From: Cryptomeria japonica
Taxonomy: Eukaryota; Streptophyta; Pinopsida; Cupressales; Cupressaceae
NCBI RefSeq assembly: GCF_030272615.1
Contig: NC_081410.1
Location: 506,274,442 to 506,338,441, forward strand
DNA: 64,000 bases
Reading direction: 5' to 3'
The notes beneath the pieces were generated by a model. The model ran no database searches. It had not been told where the DNA came from and was given only the letters and a program-made list of their open reading frames with translations. Position 1 is the first letter of the stretch. Each line of letters starts with the position of its first letter. Positions 60,559 through 64,000 of the stretch are shown piece after piece. A program made the translations under genes and the position numbers.

Positions 60559-61280
60559 TTATGCACAATAACAATGCATTACATGTTCATCTCTACTCCT
60601 ATCCTCCAATGTTTGCCCCAATTCAGTAGACTCCTCTGCAATCTTCTCACCAGTGCATGTACTCAAATTTCCATTCAACTTCTCCCTCCAAACAAACATC
60701 TGAGGTTTCTCACTTGTTTTTTCTTGCACACTACATTCGGTCTCATCCAATACCACAACCAACTTCATACAAAAATGAGTTACTCTGTAATATAACACAA
60801 CATGTGATGATATAGCACTACATGTTATGCACAATGACACCGCATTACCTGTTCATCTTTGCTCCTATCCTCCAATGTCTGACCCAGTTCAGGAGACTTC
60901 TCTGCAATTGTCTTGGCACTGCATGCACTCAATTTTTCAATCATCGTATCCTTCACCTTCTTCCTCGTAACAGATGTCTGAGATTTTTGACATGGTTTTT
61001 GGGGAACACTACACTCGGTGTCATCCAATACCACATGGAACTGCATTTCTTATACTTCTTCTTTTTTCCTATCGTCCAACGTCTGCCCCAGTTCAGGAGA
61101 TTGCTCCACAATCCTCTCACCACGACATGCACCCAATTTTTCATTCGTTATCTCCTTCACCTTCTTCATCCTAACAGATGGAGACCTAACAAACACTCAA
61201 GGTTTTCAACTTTGTTTTTAGGGTACACTACATTCCATGTCATCCAATACCACGAACCACTGCATGCTCCCTCCATGAAC
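60559..61280 (-). pseudogene. Three tandem modules of the minus-strand gene
   Basis: Three related modules read on the minus strand, each containing VVLD(D/E)xECSV, a basic middle and ELGQTL(E/D)DR. Their ELGQTL segments lie at about 60598, 60864 and 61068. The middle copy has VVLDDTECSVPQKPCQK and DTMIEKLSACSAKTI. The upper one has stops. Modules are 200-270 bp apart, so intron-exon duplication is likely. No known domain was recognised. The period matches no common plant repeat protein I know. Confidence 0.5.
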
Positions 61281-61612
61281 CCCATCAAAATTAGCCTACC
61301 ATAACATGGACGAAATAGTCAACATACTGCACAGTGGAGTGAAAGCATACCATGCAATGAAAACACACATATGAAAATGTTAATAGACAGTCACCTTCAG
61401 TTTCAAATGTGTGGCCTCATCTGATGTTGGCCTTGTTTTTTTGCAACATTCTTCTTTTTTTACTTCCCTGACGAATGAGATGCAAGCTCATTGACTGACA
61501 CGTTTGTTTCAAGATTATCCTCCAATGCCATAGTCACCTCACCATGACCTGGGCTATCAGATAAACTTTGGGCAACAACATAGGATAGCTTAATAAGAGA
61601 TACTTCAGATAT

Positions 61613-62150
61613 TTAAAGGAAATTAGTAAATTGTAAAACAATACGATCACTACAAATTACTTCTCTTCCAATATTTTTTCTTTCCAGTAACTCTAAAACC
61701 TTCTTCCTTCTCTCCTCCCTAACCAGACTGCTCTTGTACACTCGCATTGCTTCCTTTATCTCTTCCTTCCCTTCGGTAGGAAGCTCATCATATGTTTTCT
61801 TGCCATATTTTATGCACACCCGTTCAGTGACACATTTTTTTGCATATTATACCATACACCCTTTTGGTATTCGATATTAGTTTCCCTCTTTTTCAAGTAC
61901 ATCCACACTTTCTTGGTATGATGTGCATTGCGTTGTCCGCTACCACACAGTTCACGTCCATGTCTTACACCTTCTAATAATGGAAGATGATACACTTTGG
62001 CTCTATGCATATTAAGCCTCCCTAGATCCCAAAATTTATGGCCTCCTTCATAGGAACATTCATGGAAGACACAAAAGTAGTGCAACCTACCATTAATATG
62101 TTCTCTTTTGTGATCAGACTATTGTTGCATGTAGGCAACGGGGACAAAGC
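61613..62150 (-). pseudogene. Zinc-finger-like exon of the minus-strand gene
   Basis: Minus strand from about 62150: SDHKREHINGRLHYFCVFH, ECSYEGGHKFWDLGRLNMHR, then KKVWMYLKKRETNIEYQKG, then (after a one-base shift in a T7 run at about 61839-61845) VCIKYGKKTYDELPTEGKEE and VYKSSLVREERRKKVLELLE. Cys and His residues in the first part (C, H, C, H) look like a zinc site, but I cannot assign a family. The tail is basic and helical. A stop interrupts the first part near 62127. Confidence 0.5.
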
Positions 62151-62237
62151 ATCACATTCAATTTTGCACTAATTAAATATTATAAAGATAATACCAAATA
62201 TAATGATGAATAGTAGACCTCCTCATTACTCACCCCT

Positions 62238-62430
62238 CCTCCTTGACCATATTCCTGAGCGCTGACAACATCACCTTGTCCTTCAGTCTCCTACTCTATG
62301 CTCGCCTCATGCTCACTACAAACATCCCCTTTTTTACTCTCACTGCCTGGAGGATGAGTATAATTTCGCTCATCTACATTGCCAATGGCCTCATCTTCCC
62401 CACCAACGTAGCCAATATCATACTACTATT
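62238..62430 (-). pseudogene. Acidic exon of the minus-strand gene
   Basis: Minus strand reads YVGGEDEAIGNVDERNYTHP, SEHEASIE, one stop, then GDVVSAQEYGQGGG. It ends at a GTGAGT donor-like site. Composition matches the 60.3-kb fragments. Upstream exons were not found within the window. Confidence 0.4.
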
Positions 62431-62638
62431 AAATAAAATAACACACATCATCGATGCTTTTTATGTCCATATATATATCTACATTTCCACTTATAAGTCC
62501 CAACTTCCAGCAACCATGCCATGCAATGATGGAAAAAAAATATAATATAACGATGATAAATAATTACCAATGTGGTTGTGCAGTCACTTTGAAGATGACT
62601 TGTGAATAGGTTCAAAATTGAAGGCCCAACTCGTGACT

Positions 62639-62678
62639 CTTTCAGATTTGAATCCCCAACTAGTCCCAAATCTGAAAG
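62639..62678. repeat. Perfect 12-bp inverted repeat
   Basis: CTTTCAGATTTG (62639-62650) and CAAATCTGAAAG (62667-62678) are perfect complements with a 16-nt loop. No neighbouring gene explains it. Confidence 0.6.
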
Positions 62679-62699
62679 CCCAAATCCCTCCTGGGTATA

Positions 62700-64000
62700 C
62701 AAATTGGTCCTCCAGTCACAAGCATTAAACAGTGACAAAACCAAGGAAAACTACATGTTGCATCATCCATTAAATCTACTTATCTTACAAGAAGGCGGAT
62801 GTCACGTGTCACTCCAAAGCAAATGTGGCCAACTCCCAGGAAATCATCTGCCTTTGACTCCGCTAAACTATAAAAAAAGTTCAATAGTTTCCTTCAACCT
62901 TTTTCTCAACGCACTTGACATGATTAAACTAAAAAAACAAAAAAGATGTGATTGATATTCTTCACACTATCAATAACACCACACATTCAACACAAATTAA
63001 ACAGTTAACACATGACTTATTATTCACACATTGCAATATAAAGTCAGCATGTTGCTGTGTTATGTACAACCTAGCTAATGGTTAGCCATAAACTATTCAT
63101 GACATTCCACTGTAGAACATATTCTGTTGTAGTTGTGACGAAATAATGATTATGATCCATTGACAACGTTGTCAAAAAGGCTTCATGTGTTGTTCCCATC
63201 CAAAATACAATACAAAAACTAGACTTTGTTAATGATTGATAAAGAAGGATGCAAAACACACTTAATGCATCAATCATAATCGAGTGTGCAACAATTAAGA
63301 TGGTCACTCTATGTCACACAAGACAAAGGGATTCATTACCATTAAGAAAGTCTTTGATGATAATTAATGTGTATAGAGACCACCAATTCGTTATTTGGAA
63401 GACACGTCTCTTTTAAAATGAGTGTCTATTCTAAAGGTTCCATCTCTTAGTTGATATAGGAATATTACTAATAACCTAGTCTTAAGTTCCCAAAAGAAAA
63501 AAAAACTATGAAGGATATACACATGAGGAGTTAGTGATGCCAACCAAAGACATCTAAAATAAAACTCCAAATAACATTTCAAATCGGAGTTGGATTGTCA
63601 AACATATGTGGTTCTCAAATATCATGAACAACAATAATCTAGATATACAAATACACTCAGATCAACGTAAACACTCTCAAACAAATTAACATAATATATA
63701 CAAATTAATATAATATATAATAGATAGTTCACAAGAATCAGGATTTAAGGTTCATATATTCAACACTGGTTTCATGACTGGAAAATCCATAAATAACACT
63801 TGTACTACATTTAGGTTGGAAAATAATATCTTATTGTCTAATATGGTCCATCTACAGCATAGACTACAAGGCAACAACCAATTGCATTGTTCATTTTCAT
63901 CATTATCAAATTCAGTAAAAGTAAGGACATTAATATTACATGATAAAGAACTAAATTTTATACATACAAAATAATATACCTCAAACTATATATGTGTGTG
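62700..64000. other. Unassigned AT-rich end of window
   Basis: No coding region, LTR edge or RNA gene was recognised over 1.3 kb. The window ends in a TG-dinucleotide run. Confidence 0.5.

Overview
This window looks like intergenic DNA from a large, retrotransposon-rich plant genome. The evidence is nested Ty1/copia and Ty3/gypsy elements with plant-type signals, a polygalacturonase-beta-subunit-like FxxY repeat fragment, a MULE/SWIM-family transposase remnant, and plant telomere-type TTTAGGG motifs inside an LTR. A gymnosperm is a reasonable guess, but nothing here proves it. I see no intact host gene and no tRNA, rRNA or CRISPR array. Every coding region I recognise carries stops or frameshifts.

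Layout. Positions 1-1612 hold ends of two LTR families (H and F). A CA/TA/TG microsatellite (1613-1907 and 9204-10296) is split by copia element A (minus strand, 1908-9203, duplication TGTAC). Then follow an unknown minus-strand pseudogene, a 5.2-kb LTR-like unit H (10948-16179, duplication TAGAA), a LINE RNase H relic, an (AG)n tract, an FxxY-repeat relic (18.9-19.35 kb) and a degenerate tandem array (19.65-21.06 kb). Positions 21469-30953 are a tandem copia arrangement (internal fragment B, LTR, internal C, LTR; minus strand). It abuts a truncated plus-strand Ty3-like gag-protease element G with no reverse transcriptase (30954 to about 35.2 kb).

From about 36 kb to 62.4 kb the underlying sequence appears to be a MULE-like transposon. 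Its plus-strand transposase relic (36.7-37.9 and 44.68-44.93 kb) faces a decayed multi-exon minus-strand gene (62.4 down to 44.94 kb). LTR element D (38039-44682) inserted in the transposase gene. LTR element F (45038-58253, 1.2-kb LTRs, perfect CTTGT duplication, tRNA-Trp-type primer site) inserted in the minus-strand gene. Copia element E (50299-54469) is nested inside F.

The most interesting object is D. It has copia-type LTRs, primer site and polypurine tract, and a Gag-like ORF with a coiled coil and zinc knuckles. In place of pol it has an unrecognised reading frame of about 1,150 codons. D shares with the autonomous-type elements A, C and E two cis structures that I could align by eye: a hairpin near the LTR 3' end whose stem changes in a compensatory way between families, and an inverted CATCAATG/CATTGATG pair flanking the polypurine tract. 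This suggests, as inference, that D was mobilised in trans by pol-bearing relatives.
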